A stretch of 64,000 bases of DNA from Bacillus sp. X1(2014) (GCF_007678255.1 NZ_VEED01000003.1:124001-188000); one strand, 5' to 3'; positions 44,500 through 54,234 are shown, counted from the stretch's first letter. The notes: generated by a model from the letters alone, not told the origin. Translations and numbers: made by a program.

Positions 44500-45603
44500 A
44501 TGAAAATAGTTGTTAGTGGTGGAGGGACTGGCGGGCATATTTATCCTGCTCTCGCACTCATTCGTGAAATACAAAAACAGAACAAAGAGGCACAATTCTT
44601 ATACATAGGAACAACTAATGGCTTGGAAAGCAAATTAGTTCCGAGGGAAAATATTGATTTTAAAGCGATTCATATTACAGGTTTTAAGAGAAAACTATCC
44701 TTTGAAAATGTAAAAACGGTACTCCGCTTCCTAAAAGGTGTGAAAGACAGTAAAAGAATGTTAAAAGAATTCAGACCAGACATTGTCATCGGAACAGGCG
44801 GGTATGTTTGCGGTCCTGTTGTGTATGCTGCATCTAAGCTTGGTATCCCTACGGTCATTCACGAACAAAATAGTGTTCCGGGCTTAACAAATAAATTTTT
44901 AAGCCGATATGTAAACCAAATTGCCATTTGTTTTGACGAGGCAAAAGAGTACTTTCCAGCACAGAAAACAGTCTTTACAGGGAATCCTCGTGCATCTGAA
45001 GTAATTGGCAAGGACGGAATTCAAGGTCGTCTTGCTGCTGGGCTTAGTGCAACCATGCCAGTGGTTTTAATCTTCGGTGGCAGTCGTGGTGCGAGGCCGA
45101 TAAATGAGGCGGTGGTTAAGGCATTCGCTGATTTGGCTGAGAAACCATATCAAGTACTATATATTACGGGAGACGTCCATTATGAGGATGTCAAAAAGGA
45201 AGTTGACTTAATTGGAAACCCTAAAAATGTAGTTATTAAACCGTTTATTCATAATATGCCAGAAGTACTTGCTGGGGTAGATTTAGTGGTATCAAGAGCA
45301 GGAGCGACGACACTTGCAGAAATAACCTCACTTGGTATCCCAAGCATCTTAGTCCCAAGTCCATATGTAACAAATAATCATCAAGAGAAAAACGCTCGGT
45401 CATTAAGTGACCATGGTGCTGCAGAACTTTTATTAGAAAAGGACTTAAACAATAATAGTCTTGTGAATCATATTGATCGCATTCTTTTAAATAAAGATAA
45501 ATTAAAAGAAATGAAAGTAAAGGCTAAAAAAATGGGTGTTCCGGATTCAGCTTTAAGACTTTATTCCTTAATGCAAGATCTGGTAAACACAAATCAAAAG
45601 TAG
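44500..45603 (+). CDS. murG: lipid II synthase (UDP-GlcNAc transferase)
   Basis: Peripheral membrane glycosyltransferase that adds GlcNAc to lipid I to form lipid II on the inner face of the membrane. The 367 residues form two Rossmann-type domains: N-terminal [17 protein letters not shown] (residues 7-23) and GTGGYVCGP, and C-terminal [14 protein letters not shown] plus the UDP-GlcNAc site [11 protein letters not shown] near 266-276. ATG 44500 is chosen since ATGAGGTGG precedes it; a GTG 9 bp upstream lies in that site. murB follows. Confidence 0.96.
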   Translation: MKIVVSGGGTGGHIYPALALIREIQKQNKEAQFLYIGTTNGLESKLVPRENIDFKAIHITGFKRKLSFENVKTVLRFLKGVKDSKRMLKEFRPDIVIGTGGYVCGPVVYAASKLGIPTVIHEQNSVPGLTNKFLSRYVNQIAICFDEAKEYFPAQKTVFTGNPRASEVIGKDGIQGRLAAGLSATMPVVLIFGGSRGARPINEAVVKAFADLAEKPYQVLYITGDVHYEDVKKEVDLIGNPKNVVIKPFIHNMPEVLAGVDLVVSRAGATTLAEITSLGIPSILVPSPYVTNNHQEKNARSLSDHGAAELLLEKDLNNNSLVNHIDRILLNKDKLKEMKVKAKKMGVPDSALRLYSLMQDLVNTNQK

Positions 45604-45664
45604 CCCAATAATATTTTTAGCATAAACTGATTTAAATGCTTCTAGGAAAGTAAGGGTGGTAATT

Positions 45665-46573
45665 ATGGACGGAATCTTAAATGAGTTAGTAGCTTTAAAT
45701 ATCGGAAAGGTTAAGGAAAATGAACCATTAGCAAATCATACAACGATGAAAATTGGGGGTCCTGCAGACCTCTTTATTGAACCATCTTCGGTTGAAAATT
45801 TAAAAACCGTCATGAGTGTGATAGAAAAACATGGATTACCATGGCGTGCGATTGGCCGTGGGTCGAACCTGTTAGTGTCAGATAGGGGGATTGAAGGGGC
45901 TGTTATCAAGCTTAGTTCTGGAATGGATCACCTTGAGATTAACGATACAAGTATTACAGTTGGCGGTGGTCATTCACTTGTCAGTTTATCGACACTTATA
46001 AGCAAAAAGGGCCTCGCAGGACTGGAGTTTGCCAGTGGGATTCCTGGCTCAGTTGGTGGGGCTGTATATATGAACGCAGGTGCCCATGGTTCGGATATTA
46101 GTAAAATCTTAACCAAAGCACATATATTATTCGATGATGGAACATTGGAATGGCTCTCCAATCAAGAAATGGGGTTCTCCTATAGGACCTCTGTGCTTCA
46201 AAAAACTCGTCCTGGAATTGTGGTGGAAGCCGTTTTTGACCTTGTGAAAGGTGATCGAGCAGCGATTGTGGCGCAGATGCAAAAAAACAAAGATTATCGA
46301 AAAGAGACACAGCCATGGAATTTTCCTTGTGCTGGAAGTATTTTTAGAAATCCACTCCCGAATTACGCCGGGAAATTAATTGAAACCGCTGGGTTAAAGG
46401 GATTTAGTATTGGCGGTGCAAAGATTTCGGAAATGCATGGGAATTTTATTGTTAATGCTGGTGGTGCCACTGCAGAAAATGTGCTGGCATTAATTCAACA
46501 TGTCAAGGATACCATCTTTAGCTTATATGAAGTAAAAATGGAAACTGAGGTTGAAATAATCGGTAGGAAGTAA
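45665..46573 (+). CDS. murB: UDP-N-acetylmuramate dehydrogenase
   Basis: FAD- and NADPH-dependent enzyme that reduces enolpyruvyl-UDP-GlcNAc to UDP-MurNAc. The 302 residues match the B. subtilis length. The FAD-binding domain shows [14 protein letters not shown] (near 25-38) and [34 protein letters not shown] (near 119-137) is a family signature. [10 protein letters not shown] carries the proton-donor serine and follows the short type II arrangement. ATG 45665 is chosen because the upstream GTG lies in the ribosome site. Confidence 0.96.
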   Translation: MDGILNELVALNIGKVKENEPLANHTTMKIGGPADLFIEPSSVENLKTVMSVIEKHGLPWRAIGRGSNLLVSDRGIEGAVIKLSSGMDHLEINDTSITVGGGHSLVSLSTLISKKGLAGLEFASGIPGSVGGAVYMNAGAHGSDISKILTKAHILFDDGTLEWLSNQEMGFSYRTSVLQKTRPGIVVEAVFDLVKGDRAAIVAQMQKNKDYRKETQPWNFPCAGSIFRNPLPNYAGKLIETAGLKGFSIGGAKISEMHGNFIVNAGGATAENVLALIQHVKDTIFSLYEVKMETEVEIIGRK

Positions 46574-46690
46574 GAATAATGGAAGGATTTATACTTAATT
46601 TCCAAAGAAATTATCCTTACTTTTCTTGTGAGAAATGTCGTCCGAATGACAAATATTGTGTTATAATTACTGATAATATTATAGGTGCAA

Positions 46691-46746
46691 CCTCGAAAAA
46701 GTAAGAGACGGCATGGTTTTTCGTGCCGTTGTTTCTCTTTTCGAGG
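46691..46746 (+). terminator. 56-nt hairpin between murB and divIB
   Basis: CCTCGAAAA (46691-46699) pairs exactly with TTTTCGAGG (46738-46746), and inner AAGAGACGGCA pairs with TGCCGTTGTTTCTCTT with one short bulge, giving a stem of about 20 bp. It has no T-run beyond the stem, so it may be an mRNA processing or partial termination structure. Confidence 0.5.
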
Positions 46747-46819
46747 TAACACTATCGAATGTTGGACAGGCTTAGTCTACTTATGTTAGAGCAGCTGCTT
46801 TTTATGTGGAGGAATTTAA

Positions 46820-47611
46820 ATGGAAAAAGGTAAAATTGTAGCTCTCGAGGACCGTATTCCTAAGCTAAAGGAGCAAAGACGACGAAAAGCAAACCGACGC
46901 CTTGTACTCCTGTTAATTCTGTTTTTTACAATGATAGTAGTTATCGCCTATTCACAATCACCCTTAAGCCATGTAAAGACGATAACGATAAAAGGAAATG
47001 GTGTGTATTCTGATACAGAATTGATCAGTCAGAGCGGCCTCTCGAATAATACGAATATTTGGAAAATAAAAAAGGATGAAACGGCATCGAGAATAAAACG
47101 TCTATCTGAGATAAAGACTGTTACCATCAAGACTCATTGGCCAAACACAGTGGTCATCCAAGTAAAAGAACATAAAAGAATTGCTTATCTTAAAAAAGCA
47201 AATAAGTTCTTACCAATTATGGAAAATGGGAAAATAGTGAACGAAAAAGCAGCAGAAAAAATTCCTGTAAATTCTCCAATTTTATTTGAGTTTAAAGAGG
47301 GGGCAGCCCTCAATAAAATGGTGAAAGAGTTAGAGAAACTTCCAAGTGAAATATCTAACTCTATCTCTGAAATCCATTATACTCCGAAAAAAACTGATCA
47401 ATATCATATTTCCTTATTTATGAATGATGGATTTGAGGTTAGTGCCACATTAAGAACCTTCTCTGAAAAAATGGTACATTATCCATCAATTATCTCTCAA
47501 ATTGATCCCAAGAAGAAGGGAATTATTGACCTAGAAGTAGGAACGTATTTTAAAGCCTTTGAAACCGAAGTGGAGGAAAAAGAAGTTGAGCAAGATAAGG
47601 GTGAAGGGTAA
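46820..47611 (+). CDS. divIB: cell division protein DivIB (FtsQ family)
   Basis: Bitopic division protein that supports assembly of FtsL and DivIC. The 263 residues have a cytoplasmic basic tail (about 1-25), one membrane helix (about 26-45), a POTRA domain beginning VKTITIKGNGVYSDTELISQ (near 51-70), and a beta domain. The C-terminus is Glu-rich (ETEVEEKEVEQDKGEG). The ATG follows GTGGAGGAATTTAA. The 3' end overlaps ylxW by 26 bp, giving translational coupling. Confidence 0.93.
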   Translation: MEKGKIVALEDRIPKLKEQRRRKANRRLVLLLILFFTMIVVIAYSQSPLSHVKTITIKGNGVYSDTELISQSGLSNNTNIWKIKKDETASRIKRLSEIKTVTIKTHWPNTVVIQVKEHKRIAYLKKANKFLPIMENGKIVNEKAAEKIPVNSPILFEFKEGAALNKMVKELEKLPSEISNSISEIHYTPKKTDQYHISLFMNDGFEVSATLRTFSEKMVHYPSIISQIDPKKKGIIDLEVGTYFKAFETEVEEKEVEQDKGEG

Positions 47612-48296
47612 GCACGTTGTTTTGTCCCTGGTTTGTCTTGTTTTAGGATTTATGCTGGCCTTTTCCTATCATTTAACACAAATGGAATTGAATAAAGGGA
47701 AACCTAAAGTATCTGATAAACAGTGGGAACAGACCCTTGCACTACGAAACCAATTAATTGCTGAGGAAAAGAGCAATCGCGAATTGCAAAAGGAATTAAA
47801 TCAAAAACAAGAGTTGGTCCTAAAAAATGAGAAAGACCTCTCGAAAGAAGCAGAGGTTTATGAGAATCTCGCTGAGGATGCTGAGAAATATCGGATGTTC
47901 TTGGGGAAGGTGAAGGTAAAGGGTAAAGGAGTAAAGATTACACTTACAGATGGTGCTTACGATCCGAAAGAGGATAATATTAATAATTATCTTGTTCATG
48001 AACACCATGTATTTAAAGTGGTTAATGAGCTTTATATTTCCGGGGCAGCAGCAGTTGCCATAAATGGACAAAGGCTGACTAGCCATTCTTATATTATTTG
48101 TAATGGACCTGTTATTACGGTTGATGGAGTCGAGCATCCAGCCCCCTTCATAATTTCAGCAATTGGTGATCCTGATGTCCTTTCATCTTCAATTAACTTA
48201 ATCGGTGGGGTAAAAGATCAGTTAGTAAATGATAACATTGTTTTCACATTGGAAAGAGATGATGAAATGGTACTCGATCCAATCCTAGGTAGTTAG
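47586..48296 (+). CDS. ylxW: DUF881 protein YlxW
   Basis: Predicted membrane-anchored protein of 236 residues with an N-terminal helix (about 10-28), a coiled coil (about 45-95) and a C-terminal DUF881 domain with NNYLVHEHHVFKVVNELYIS and AVAINGQRLTSHSYIICNGP. The function is unknown; it lies in the division cluster of most Firmicutes. TTG 47586 lies 9 nt after GGAGG inside the divIB end. YlxX, its paralogue, follows. Confidence 0.88.
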   Translation: MSKIRVKGKHVVLSLVCLVLGFMLAFSYHLTQMELNKGKPKVSDKQWEQTLALRNQLIAEEKSNRELQKELNQKQELVLKNEKDLSKEAEVYENLAEDAEKYRMFLGKVKVKGKGVKITLTDGAYDPKEDNINNYLVHEHHVFKVVNELYISGAAAVAINGQRLTSHSYIICNGPVITVDGVEHPAPFIISAIGDPDVLSSSINLIGGVKDQLVNDNIVFTLERDDEMVLDPILGS

Positions 48297-48346
48297 GTAT
48301 GAAGTAATGTCCACGGCATGATAATTTAAAAGGTTAGGTGAAAAAA

Positions 48347-49078
48347 GTGGACAATAAAAAAGTCAATGTAAGTTTTACATTAATCGCAATCTTAGTGGGA
48401 TTTATGATTGCGATCCAATTTCAAACAGTTAAAAAACCTGCTGAACGTGATACCCGTGATATTTGGCAACTTCGTGAAGCAATACTGAAAGAAAAGGAAC
48501 TACAATCTAACTTACTAAGTGAAATTCGTTCAAATGAGGAAAAACTAGCAGCCTATGAATCTAAACGAAAACAAAGCAAGGAACAAGCCTTAAGTGATAC
48601 ATTAAAGGAATTAAAGCTTGAAGCTGGACTAACTGATATTACTGTTCCTGGTATTAAATTAAAGATTGAACCAGTAATCGAAGAAATAAAGACGGGTACT
48701 CCTGTTAATAGAGTTATTCCACCTGAACTTCTAACGAGATTACTAAACGAATTGAATATGTACGAAGCGAAATATGTAGCAATTGATGGAAAGAGAATTA
48801 TTAATACCACTGTGATTCGCGACATCAATATGGAAACAAAAATTGACGGGCATACCATTGAAAGGCTGCCGATTGAAGTTGTTGTAGGTGTAGACAATAA
48901 CTCTACAGCTGAAAAATTATATAATCGGATGAAAGTATCAAAAGCAACGGAAGAATTTTTTATTGAGAATCTAAGGCTTTCGATTTCAAAACCAATTCCG
49001 AACTTAACGGTACCAGCTTACGATGATTCCATACGCATCCGCTACATGGAACCGACAAAAGAAGGAGGCGATTCTTAA
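48347..49078 (+). CDS. ylxX: DUF881 protein YlxX
   Basis: Paralogue of YlxW, 243 residues, with a membrane helix (about 7-22), a coiled coil (about 30-75) and a DUF881 domain with NRVIPPELLTRLLNELNMYE, AKYVAIDGKRIINTTVIRDI, and a C-terminal PIPNLTVPAYDD. Function unknown. GTG 48347 is 6 nt after TTAGGTGA; an upstream GTG falls in that site. Its stop overlaps the sbp ATG (TAATG). Confidence 0.87.
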   Translation: MDNKKVNVSFTLIAILVGFMIAIQFQTVKKPAERDTRDIWQLREAILKEKELQSNLLSEIRSNEEKLAAYESKRKQSKEQALSDTLKELKLEAGLTDITVPGIKLKIEPVIEEIKTGTPVNRVIPPELLTRLLNELNMYEAKYVAIDGKRIINTTVIRDINMETKIDGHTIERLPIEVVVGVDNNSTAEKLYNRMKVSKATEEFFIENLRLSISKPIPNLTVPAYDDSIRIRYMEPTKEGGDS

Positions 49079-49440
49079 TGTGGCTTCCATTCATAGGATT
49101 AATAATTGGGATTATTTTGGGACTACTAACAGAAATACGCATTCCTGAGGAATATTCCAATTATTTGTCGATTGCTGTCTTGGCAGCATTCGACACTCTT
49201 TTCGGTGGGATCAGGGCATACCTGCAAAATATATATGATGAAAAAGTGTTTGTATCAGGGTTTTTCTTTAATATTATACTTGCTGCAAGTTTAGCTTTTC
49301 TCGGTGTTAATCTTGGTGTAGACTTATATTTAGCAGCAGTTTTCGCGTTTGGTGTCAGATTGTTTCAGAATATTGCCGTAATAAGGCGAATATTATTGAC
49401 AAAGTGGTCAACGAACAAAGAAAAAGTAGAAAAAAATTGA
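49078..49440 (+). CDS. sbp: small basic protein Sbp (DUF1290)
   Basis: Integral membrane protein of 120 residues with about four helices: residues 1-20, 25-45, 58-80 and 83-103. The FGGIRAYLQNIYDEKVFVSGFF stretch (near 41-62, mixed with basic residues) is typical of the family conserved next to ftsA in Bacillus. Function unknown. Its ATG overlaps the ylxX stop, with AAGGAGGCG upstream. Confidence 0.88.
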   Translation: MWLPFIGLIIGIILGLLTEIRIPEEYSNYLSIAVLAAFDTLFGGIRAYLQNIYDEKVFVSGFFFNIILAASLAFLGVNLGVDLYLAAVFAFGVRLFQNIAVIRRILLTKWSTNKEKVEKN

Positions 49441-49448
49441 ATTTTTTT

Positions 49449-49477
49449 AAAGGGAATCATTTAGTTGTGACGAATAA
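49449..49477 (+). promoter_or_regulatory. candidate sigma-H promoter of ftsAZ
   Basis: AAAGGGAAT (49449-49457), 11-bp spacer, then GACGAATAA (49469-49477). This fits the sigma-H pattern RnAGGAwWW and RnnGAATww with one mismatch. In B. subtilis a sigma-H promoter raises ftsAZ expression at the onset of sporulation. Confidence 0.55.
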
Positions 49478-49566
49478 TTTTATATGATATGAATATTGAA
49501 CTTTTATTGGACAAAAAAAATATAGTTGTTGTTCAACTTAAGGAAATCTAAAGGAGGTGCCAAAGA

Positions 49567-50865
49567 ATGAACAGCAATGAAATATATGTTAGTCTTGACA
49601 TCGGTACATCCAGTGTAAAAGTAATCATTGGTGAAATGGTCAATGACTCGGGTAAAGACTCATTAAATATAATTGGTGTTGGAAATGTGAAATCTGAAGG
49701 ATTACGCAAAGGTTCAATTGTTGATATGGACGACACCGTTCATTCGATTAGAAGGGCGATAGAGCAAGCAGAAAGAATGATTGGGATGGAAATCAGGGAT
49801 GTGGTGGTTGGCATTTCAGGTAACAATGTCATGCTTCAACATTGTCATGGTATTGTTGCTGTTTCCAGCCAAAATAGAGAGATTACGAATGAAGATGTCA
49901 TTCGTGTCATTGAAGCATCACACGTTGGTTCAATCCCGCCTGAAAGAGAAAACATCGGAGTTATTCGAAAACAATTTATCCTTGATGGTAAAGATGAAAT
50001 TAACGACCCCCGCGGTATGATTGGGGTTCGTTTGGAAATGGACGGGACACTTATTACTGGTTCCAAATCGATAATCATTAATACCCTTCGATGTGTGGAA
50101 CGTGCCGGACTCGAAATAGTGGATATTGTTCTACAGCCATTGGCAGCAGGTGATTATGCACTGTCAAAAGATGAGAAAAACCTCGGTGTTGCTCTTATCG
50201 ATCTTGGTGGCGGCTCAACTACGATAGCTGTTTTTGAAGAAGGATTTATCACACAAACTAGTGTTATGCCTATTGGCGGAGACTATATCACAAAAGATAT
50301 ATCTGTAGGGTTACGGACTTCAACAGAAGATGCAGAAAAAATAAAAATAAAACATGGACATGCATTCTATGACGAAGCGTCAGAAGATGAAGTGTTCAGT
50401 GTTCCAATCATTGGCAGTGATCAACATCAACAATTTAATCAGCTGGAAATTTCGGATATTATTGAAGCTAGAATGGAAGAGATTTTTGAACTAGTATTGC
50501 ATGAAATGAAACGCTTAGGATATAGTGACCTGCCAGGCGGTTATGTATTAACTGGAGGTATTGCAAATATGCAAGGTGTACTTGAACTTGCTCAGGTTAT
50601 ATTACAAAATAGAGTCCGCATTGCAGTGCCAGACTATATTGGTGTAAGGGAACCACAATATACTACAGCGGTTGGTTTAATTAAATATGCGTACAAGAAT
50701 GCTAGATTACCAGGTGGACATGTTGGTTCTTCAACCATTTCTGAACCTGCCGAAAAGAGAGCACCTAAACAACAACAACAACCTAAACAACCAAAAGCAG
50801 AAAAACATCCGGAAGAAAAGATGTCATCAAAAGTAAAAAAATTCCTTGGTTACTTTTTCGAATAG
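49567..50865 (+). CDS. ftsA: cell division protein FtsA
   Basis: Actin-like ATPase that anchors FtsZ filaments to the membrane. The 432 residues include ATP-binding segments SLDIGTSSVKVIIGEM (about 9-24) and LIDLGGGSTTIAVFEEG (about 211-227), a 1C domain typical of FtsA, a Gln/Pro-rich linker (about 398-415), and a C-terminal amphipathic membrane-targeting helix SSKVKKFLGYFFE. The ATG follows AAAGGAGGTGCC. Together with ftsZ 38 bp downstream it forms the core divisome pair. Confidence 0.96.
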   Translation: MNSNEIYVSLDIGTSSVKVIIGEMVNDSGKDSLNIIGVGNVKSEGLRKGSIVDMDDTVHSIRRAIEQAERMIGMEIRDVVVGISGNNVMLQHCHGIVAVSSQNREITNEDVIRVIEASHVGSIPPERENIGVIRKQFILDGKDEINDPRGMIGVRLEMDGTLITGSKSIIINTLRCVERAGLEIVDIVLQPLAAGDYALSKDEKNLGVALIDLGGGSTTIAVFEEGFITQTSVMPIGGDYITKDISVGLRTSTEDAEKIKIKHGHAFYDEASEDEVFSVPIIGSDQHQQFNQLEISDIIEARMEEIFELVLHEMKRLGYSDLPGGYVLTGGIANMQGVLELAQVILQNRVRIAVPDYIGVREPQYTTAVGLIKYAYKNARLPGGHVGSSTISEPAEKRAPKQQQQPKQPKAEKHPEEKMSSKVKKFLGYFFE

Positions 50866-50903
50866 GCTAATCGAAAAGGTACTGACGAATTAGGAGGATT
50901 GTC

Positions 50904-52040
50904 ATGTTAGAATTTGATACAAATTTAGATTCTCTTGCTACTATAAAAGTAATCGGTGTCGGCGGCGGTGGCAATAACGCGGTCAATCGAATGATTGAAC
51001 ATGGCGTTCAGGGAGTAGAATTTATCGCTGTTAATACTGATGCTCAAGCACTAAATCTTTCAAAAGCAGAAGTAAAGATGCAAATTGGTGCTAAACTTAC
51101 TCGTGGACTAGGAGCAGGTGCTAATCCAGACGTTGGAAAGAAAGCAGCCGAAGAAAGTAAAGAGCAATTGGAGGCAGCATTAAGTGGTGCGGACATGGTA
51201 TTTGTTACTGCAGGAATGGGCGGAGGAACTGGTACTGGTGCAGCACCTGTTATTGCTCAAATTGCCCGTGACCTAGGTGCATTGACTGTTGGTGTAGTAA
51301 CTCGTCCGTTCACATTTGAAGGAAAAAAACGCTCCGGACAAGCATCAGGTGGAATTGGTGCCATGAAGGATGCTGTTGATACACTTATTGTGATTCCTAA
51401 TGACCGTCTCCTTGAAATTGTTGATAAAAGCACTCCAATGCTGGAAGCATTCCGTGAAGCAGATAATGTTCTTCGTCAGGGTGTACAAGGTATATCAGAT
51501 TTAATTGCTGTACCAGGTCTTATTAACTTGGACTTTGCTGATGTTAAAACAATCATGTCTAATAAAGGGTCTGCTTTAATGGGTATTGGTGTTTCTGCTG
51601 GTGAAAATCGTGCCGCAGAGGCTGCTAAGAAAGCGATTAGTTCTCCATTATTAGAAACATCTATTGATGGAGCACAAGGTGTACTAATGAACATTACAGG
51701 CGGTACAAATTTAAGTCTTTATGAAGTTCAAGAAGCTGCTGATATCGTAGCAACCGCTTCTGATCAGGAAGTAAACATGATTTTTGGTTCTGTTATTAAT
51801 GAGTCATTAAAAGATGAAATTATCGTTACTGTCATCGCTACTGGATTTAAAGAAGAAACCTTGCAGCCAAAAGCTACTCGTCCTACTTTTGGTCAGACTA
51901 AACCACAGATGAGTAATATTAAACGAGAACAGCCAAAACGCGAAGAGGTTCAGCAAGAGCCTGTCCGCCATACCCAAGTTTCCCAAGAGGAAACATTAGA
52001 TATTCCAACCTTCTTACGGAACCGTAATCGAAGAAGGTAA
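50904..52040 (+). CDS. ftsZ: cell division protein FtsZ
   Basis: Tubulin-like GTPase that polymerises at mid-cell into the Z-ring. The 378 residues show [15 protein letters not shown] (near 18-32), the GTP-binding G-box [10 protein letters not shown] (near 105-114), NxDFAD in [13 protein letters not shown] carrying the catalytic aspartates, and a disordered linker before the C-terminal peptide [13 protein letters not shown] that binds FtsA and SepF. The ATG follows TTAGGAGGATTGTC. It is the last gene of the cluster and is closed by a terminator. Confidence 0.98.
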   Translation: MLEFDTNLDSLATIKVIGVGGGGNNAVNRMIEHGVQGVEFIAVNTDAQALNLSKAEVKMQIGAKLTRGLGAGANPDVGKKAAEESKEQLEAALSGADMVFVTAGMGGGTGTGAAPVIAQIARDLGALTVGVVTRPFTFEGKKRSGQASGGIGAMKDAVDTLIVIPNDRLLEIVDKSTPMLEAFREADNVLRQGVQGISDLIAVPGLINLDFADVKTIMSNKGSALMGIGVSAGENRAAEAAKKAISSPLLETSIDGAQGVLMNITGGTNLSLYEVQEAADIVATASDQEVNMIFGSVINESLKDEIIVTVIATGFKEETLQPKATRPTFGQTKPQMSNIKREQPKREEVQQEPVRHTQVSQEETLDIPTFLRNRNRRR

Positions 52041-52060
52041 TTTAATAAATGAAATTCAAG

Positions 52061-52093
52061 AGACACGACCTGTTTTTGGTCGTGTCTTTTTTA
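52061..52093 (+). terminator. terminator of ftsAZ
   Basis: 10-bp perfect stem AGACACGACC (52061-52070) with its complement (52078-52087), loop TGTTTTT, then T residues. Confidence 0.92.
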
Positions 52094-52130
52094 TTTAGGC
52101 TAATTTATATTGTGTTGATATAATTGGCAC

Positions 52131-52262
52131 CTGTTGATTGGAGTGGAAGGCACGAGACTCCTGCGGGAGTACGGGACAGGGGAGACCCCGCAGGAGTGCA
52201 GCGACGAGGAGGCTCCCCGGCACGCCCGCGGAAAGCGAAGTGCCTGGAGCGGAAATCAACAG
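52131..52262. repeat. GC-rich palindromic repeat, copy 4
   Basis: 132-bp element with ends CTGTTGATT (52131-52139) and AATCAACAG (52254-52262), in the same orientation as copy 1. Internal pairs ACTCCTGCGGG with CCCGCAGGAGT form a strong stem. Like copy 1 it is preceded by GGCAC. It lies between ftsZ and the spoIIG promoter. Confidence 0.85.
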
Positions 52263-52342
52263 CCGTGTTTTATGTATGACAAAATCCATCTGACAAAATA
52301 CGTTGTGAATAGTGGAAATTTTTGTTTATTTGATTACAGAAA

Positions 52343-52376
52343 GTGACACACTTCAGCCATGCAAGTACGATATACT
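52343..52376 (+). promoter_or_regulatory. spoIIG promoter with 22-bp spacer (Spo0A-activated type)
   Basis: -35 GTGACA (52343-52348) and -10 TATACT (52371-52376) are separated by 22 bp. This unusual spacing is the hallmark of the B. subtilis spoIIG promoter, which sigma-A uses only with phosphorylated Spo0A. The Spo0A boxes themselves could not be assigned with confidence. Confidence 0.7.
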
Positions 52377-52422
52377 TTTTCGTAAACAGAAAGGAAAAGC
52401 TGATAAATTTTTAGAGAGGAAG

Positions 52423-53364
52423 CTGGTAACTATTTATTTAGATGTGATCTGGGCTCTAAATTTTTTATTTGATAGTCTGCTTCTATATTTAACAGCTATT
52501 TTTCTAAAAAGAGAGATTAAAATAGGGAGACTAGCCGCTGGTGGATTTATTGGTTCAATGATAATTTTATTATCATTTACGCCATTAAATGTCTATACAA
52601 GCCATCCTATATCAAAATTCTTATGCTCAATCCTAATGGTGTTAATAACGTTTGGATTTAAGCGGATGACTTTTTTCTTTAAGGCATTAATGACACTTTA
52701 TGTGTCCACCTTTTTAATCGGCGGGGCATTAATGGGGGCCCATTATTTTATCCAGTATGATTCTGAGTTAACAACCAAGGTCCTCGTTTCCAGCACAAAA
52801 GGGTTTGGCGATCCGATAAGTTGGATATTCGTTCTAATTGGATTTCCCTTCGCTTGGCACTTCTCAAGAAAAAATGTTGAAAGCATGGAGATGACAAAAA
52901 TTCAATTTGATCAAATTGTTAAAGTCAGAGTCAATATAAATAACGAAACCCTTATCTTTAAAGGATTAGTGGATAGCGGGAATCAACTTTATGATCCATT
53001 GTCAAAGCAACCTGTGATGTTTGTCTCCATTAAAAACATTCAAGAAACGATCCCAGAATCAATCAAGAAACTTGCTGATGACCCAGAATTACTTATCAAT
53101 GGCAGTGTAGACCTTCCAGCGGATTGGCAAAATAGGATCCGAATTGTTCCTACTCGCGTGATTGGACAAGAGCATCAACTAATAATTGCTGTAAAACCTG
53201 AAAGCATTTTTATTGAACATAAAGAAACTCAATATCTATGTGAAAAAGGTCTTGTTTCCTTTACAACAAAGCAACTCTCAAGCGAAGATGCATTTCAATG
53301 TATTGTTCATCCAAAGATGCTCACAGGTCCTAAGCAGCAAATAAAAACCATTAAGGTGAGTTAG
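52423..53364 (+). CDS. spoIIGA: sporulation sigma-E processing peptidase SpoIIGA
   Basis: Membrane-embedded aspartic protease that removes the pro-sequence of sigma-E after a SpoIIR signal from the forespore. About 313 residues have five N-terminal membrane helices ([20 protein letters not shown] first) and a cytosolic protease domain with the retroviral-type motif [18 protein letters not shown] (active aspartate in DSG). The usual start codon is absent: the expected position reads CTG GTA ACT ATT TAT after AGAGAGGA. CTG 52423 is given here; ATT 52432 is possible. The only canonical in-frame starts (GTG 52312, TTG 52330) lie upstream of the promoter. Confidence 0.85.
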   Translation: MVTIYLDVIWALNFLFDSLLLYLTAIFLKREIKIGRLAAGGFIGSMIILLSFTPLNVYTSHPISKFLCSILMVLITFGFKRMTFFFKALMTLYVSTFLIGGALMGAHYFIQYDSELTTKVLVSSTKGFGDPISWIFVLIGFPFAWHFSRKNVESMEMTKIQFDQIVKVRVNINNETLIFKGLVDSGNQLYDPLSKQPVMFVSIKNIQETIPESIKKLADDPELLINGSVDLPADWQNRIRIVPTRVIGQEHQLIIAVKPESIFIEHKETQYLCEKGLVSFTTKQLSSEDAFQCIVHPKMLTGPKQQIKTIKVS

Positions 53365-53408
53365 TATTACTATACTCAGAAAAACATATTTTAGAAGGAG
53401 GAACACAC

Positions 53409-54128
53409 ATGAAAAAATGGAGGCTTCGCCTATCCTACTACTGGTATAAACTATTAATGAAATTGGGTTTAAAAACAGATGAAGTTTATTATATTGGTGG
53501 TAGTGAGGCCTTACCGCCTCCTTTAAGCAAAGATGAAGAAGAGATGCTGCTGAAAAAATTACCTGGTGGTGATAAAGCAGCAAGGTCAATATTAATTGAA
53601 CGAAATCTTCGTCTTGTTGTTTACATTGCGAGAAAATTCGAGAATACCGGGATTAATATCGAAGACTTAATTAGTATTGGAACTATTGGATTAATTAAAG
53701 CTGTAAATACCTTTAATCCCGAGAAAAAAATAAAACTTGCTACATATGCCTCACGATGCATCGAAAATGAGATTCTCATGTACTTAAGGCGCAATAATAA
53801 AATCAGGTCAGAAGTATCCTTTGATGAACCCTTAAATATTGATTGGGATGGGAATGAACTATTATTATCTGACGTTCTAGGAACGGATGATGATATTATT
53901 ACAAAAGATCTTGAAGCAAACGTGGACCGAAAGCTCCTGACAAAAGCACTTCATCAACTGACTGACCGTGAAAAACAAATTATGGAACTCCGGTTTGGTC
54001 TTACAAATGGAGAAGAAAAAACCCAAAAAGACGTAGCTGACATGCTGGGAATATCCCAATCTTATATTTCCCGTTTAGAAAAAAGAATTATAAAAAGGCT
54101 GCGAAAAGAATTTAATAAAATGGTGTAA
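53409..54128 (+). CDS. sigE: pro-sigma-E, early mother-cell sigma factor
   Basis: RNA polymerase sigma factor for the early mother-cell programme, made as an inactive precursor. The 239 residues start with the pro-sequence [20 protein letters not shown], an amphipathic stretch that tethers it to the membrane, with cleavage by SpoIIGA just before [13 protein letters not shown]. Region 2 ([17 protein letters not shown]) and region 4 (helix-turn-helix [20 protein letters not shown]) are intact. The ATG follows AGAAGGAGGAACACAC, 44 bp after spoIIGA. Confidence 0.97.
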   Translation: MKKWRLRLSYYWYKLLMKLGLKTDEVYYIGGSEALPPPLSKDEEEMLLKKLPGGDKAARSILIERNLRLVVYIARKFENTGINIEDLISIGTIGLIKAVNTFNPEKKIKLATYASRCIENEILMYLRRNNKIRSEVSFDEPLNIDWDGNELLLSDVLGTDDDIITKDLEANVDRKLLTKALHQLTDREKQIMELRFGLTNGEEKTQKDVADMLGISQSYISRLEKRIIKRLRKEFNKMV

Positions 54129-54193
54129 AGAAGAAAAAATTTTTTCCATTAAAAAACCTATGATTTTCGTGACTTAATTGCATTTTTCGACAA

Positions 54194-54234
54194 ATATGCA
54201 CTTGTCCACCATCGTGGATAAGTGCATATTTTTC
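54194..54234 (+). terminator. terminator of spoIIGA-sigE
   Basis: 15-bp stem ATATGCACTTGTCCA (54194-54208) with TGGATAAGTGCATAT (54215-54229, one G-T pair), loop CCATCG, then T residues. Confidence 0.9.

Noticed and set aside
52095..52346. Open frames on both strands over repeat copy 4
   Set aside because: They consist of the GC-rich palindromic repeat and its flanks, lack ribosome sites, and similar frames appear over copy 3 (44070-44330) only because the repeat has few stop codons.
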